Origin: Actinomycetales bacterium UBA1383
GTDB taxonomy: Bacteria > Actinomycetota > Actinomycetes > Actinomycetales > Actinomycetaceae
Assembly (NCBI GenBank): GCA_002305415.1
Contig: DBQX01000135.1
Location: 1-20,603 of the forward strand
Direction of reading: 5' to 3'
DNA length: 20,603 bases
Shown here: positions 20,597 to 20,603 of the stretch, in pieces
Layout of the letters: every line of letters starts with the position of its first letter
Numbering within the stretch: the first letter of the stretch is position 1
Notes under the pieces: model-generated
What the model saw: only the letters and a program-made list of their open reading frames with translations
Database searches by the model: none
What the model was told of the DNA's origin: nothing
Made by a program: the position numbers and the translations under genes

Positions 20597-20603
20597 GGGT
20601 CTG

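Overview
This is a very GC-rich (roughly 70% or more) window whose gene content points to an Actinomycetota chromosome, probably of the Micrococcales type. It contains the actinobacterial 32-residue ribosomal protein bS22 next to its usual small helix-turn-helix partner, menaquinone genes, System II cytochrome c maturation, a YhgE/Pip protein, DUF4229 and DUF3048 proteins, frequent GTG starts and several apparently leaderless promoters. No IS element, phage gene, CRISPR array, tRNA or rRNA is visible, and no stretch above about 300 bases lacks a gene.

Layout. 1-716: 3' part of a sensor histidine kinase. 741-2781 (minus): a KtrB-KtrA potassium uptake operon. 2858-4018: an AcuC-like histone-deacetylase-fold enzyme. 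4134-4815: a BldC/excisionase-like HTH protein, bS22 and a glutaredoxin-like protein. 4865-6013: a divergent YceI / MarR pair sharing an intergenic region with two phased perfect palindromes. 6059-10533: a five-gene, translationally coupled cytochrome c maturation operon (histidine phosphatase, TlpA-like lipoprotein, CcdA, ResB, CcsB). 10553-11268: a PLDc_N membrane protein and a DUF4229 membrane protein. 11239-13325 (minus): menA and menE. 13351-18611 (minus): YhgE/Pip and an MMPL exporter, with a divergent TetR regulator at 18712-19368. 19448-20488: a DUF3048 lipoprotein. The last 115 bases hold only weak repeats.

How the genes fit together. The middle of the window serves the respiratory chain. 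CcdA and the TlpA-like protein supply reductant outside the membrane, ResB and CcsB carry and ligate heme to apocytochrome c, and MenE and MenA make the quinone. The right-hand unit looks like a TetR-controlled efflux or envelope-export cassette.

The most unusual object is the MMPL protein (15960-18611). Its C-terminal ~180 residues resemble the core of an ABC nucleotide-binding domain that has lost the P-loop lysine, the helical subdomain with the LSGGQ signature, and the switch histidine. It is co-encoded, with a 4-base ATGA overlap, with a YhgE/Pip permease-like protein, a class often paired with ABC ATPases. The tetR-mmpL intergenic region carries three operator-like motifs (plus a fourth half-match) spaced exactly 17 bp centre to centre. 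The marR-yceI intergenic region carries two perfect 18-bp inverted repeats exactly 20 bp apart.

All family assignments come from motif reading; no database search was run.
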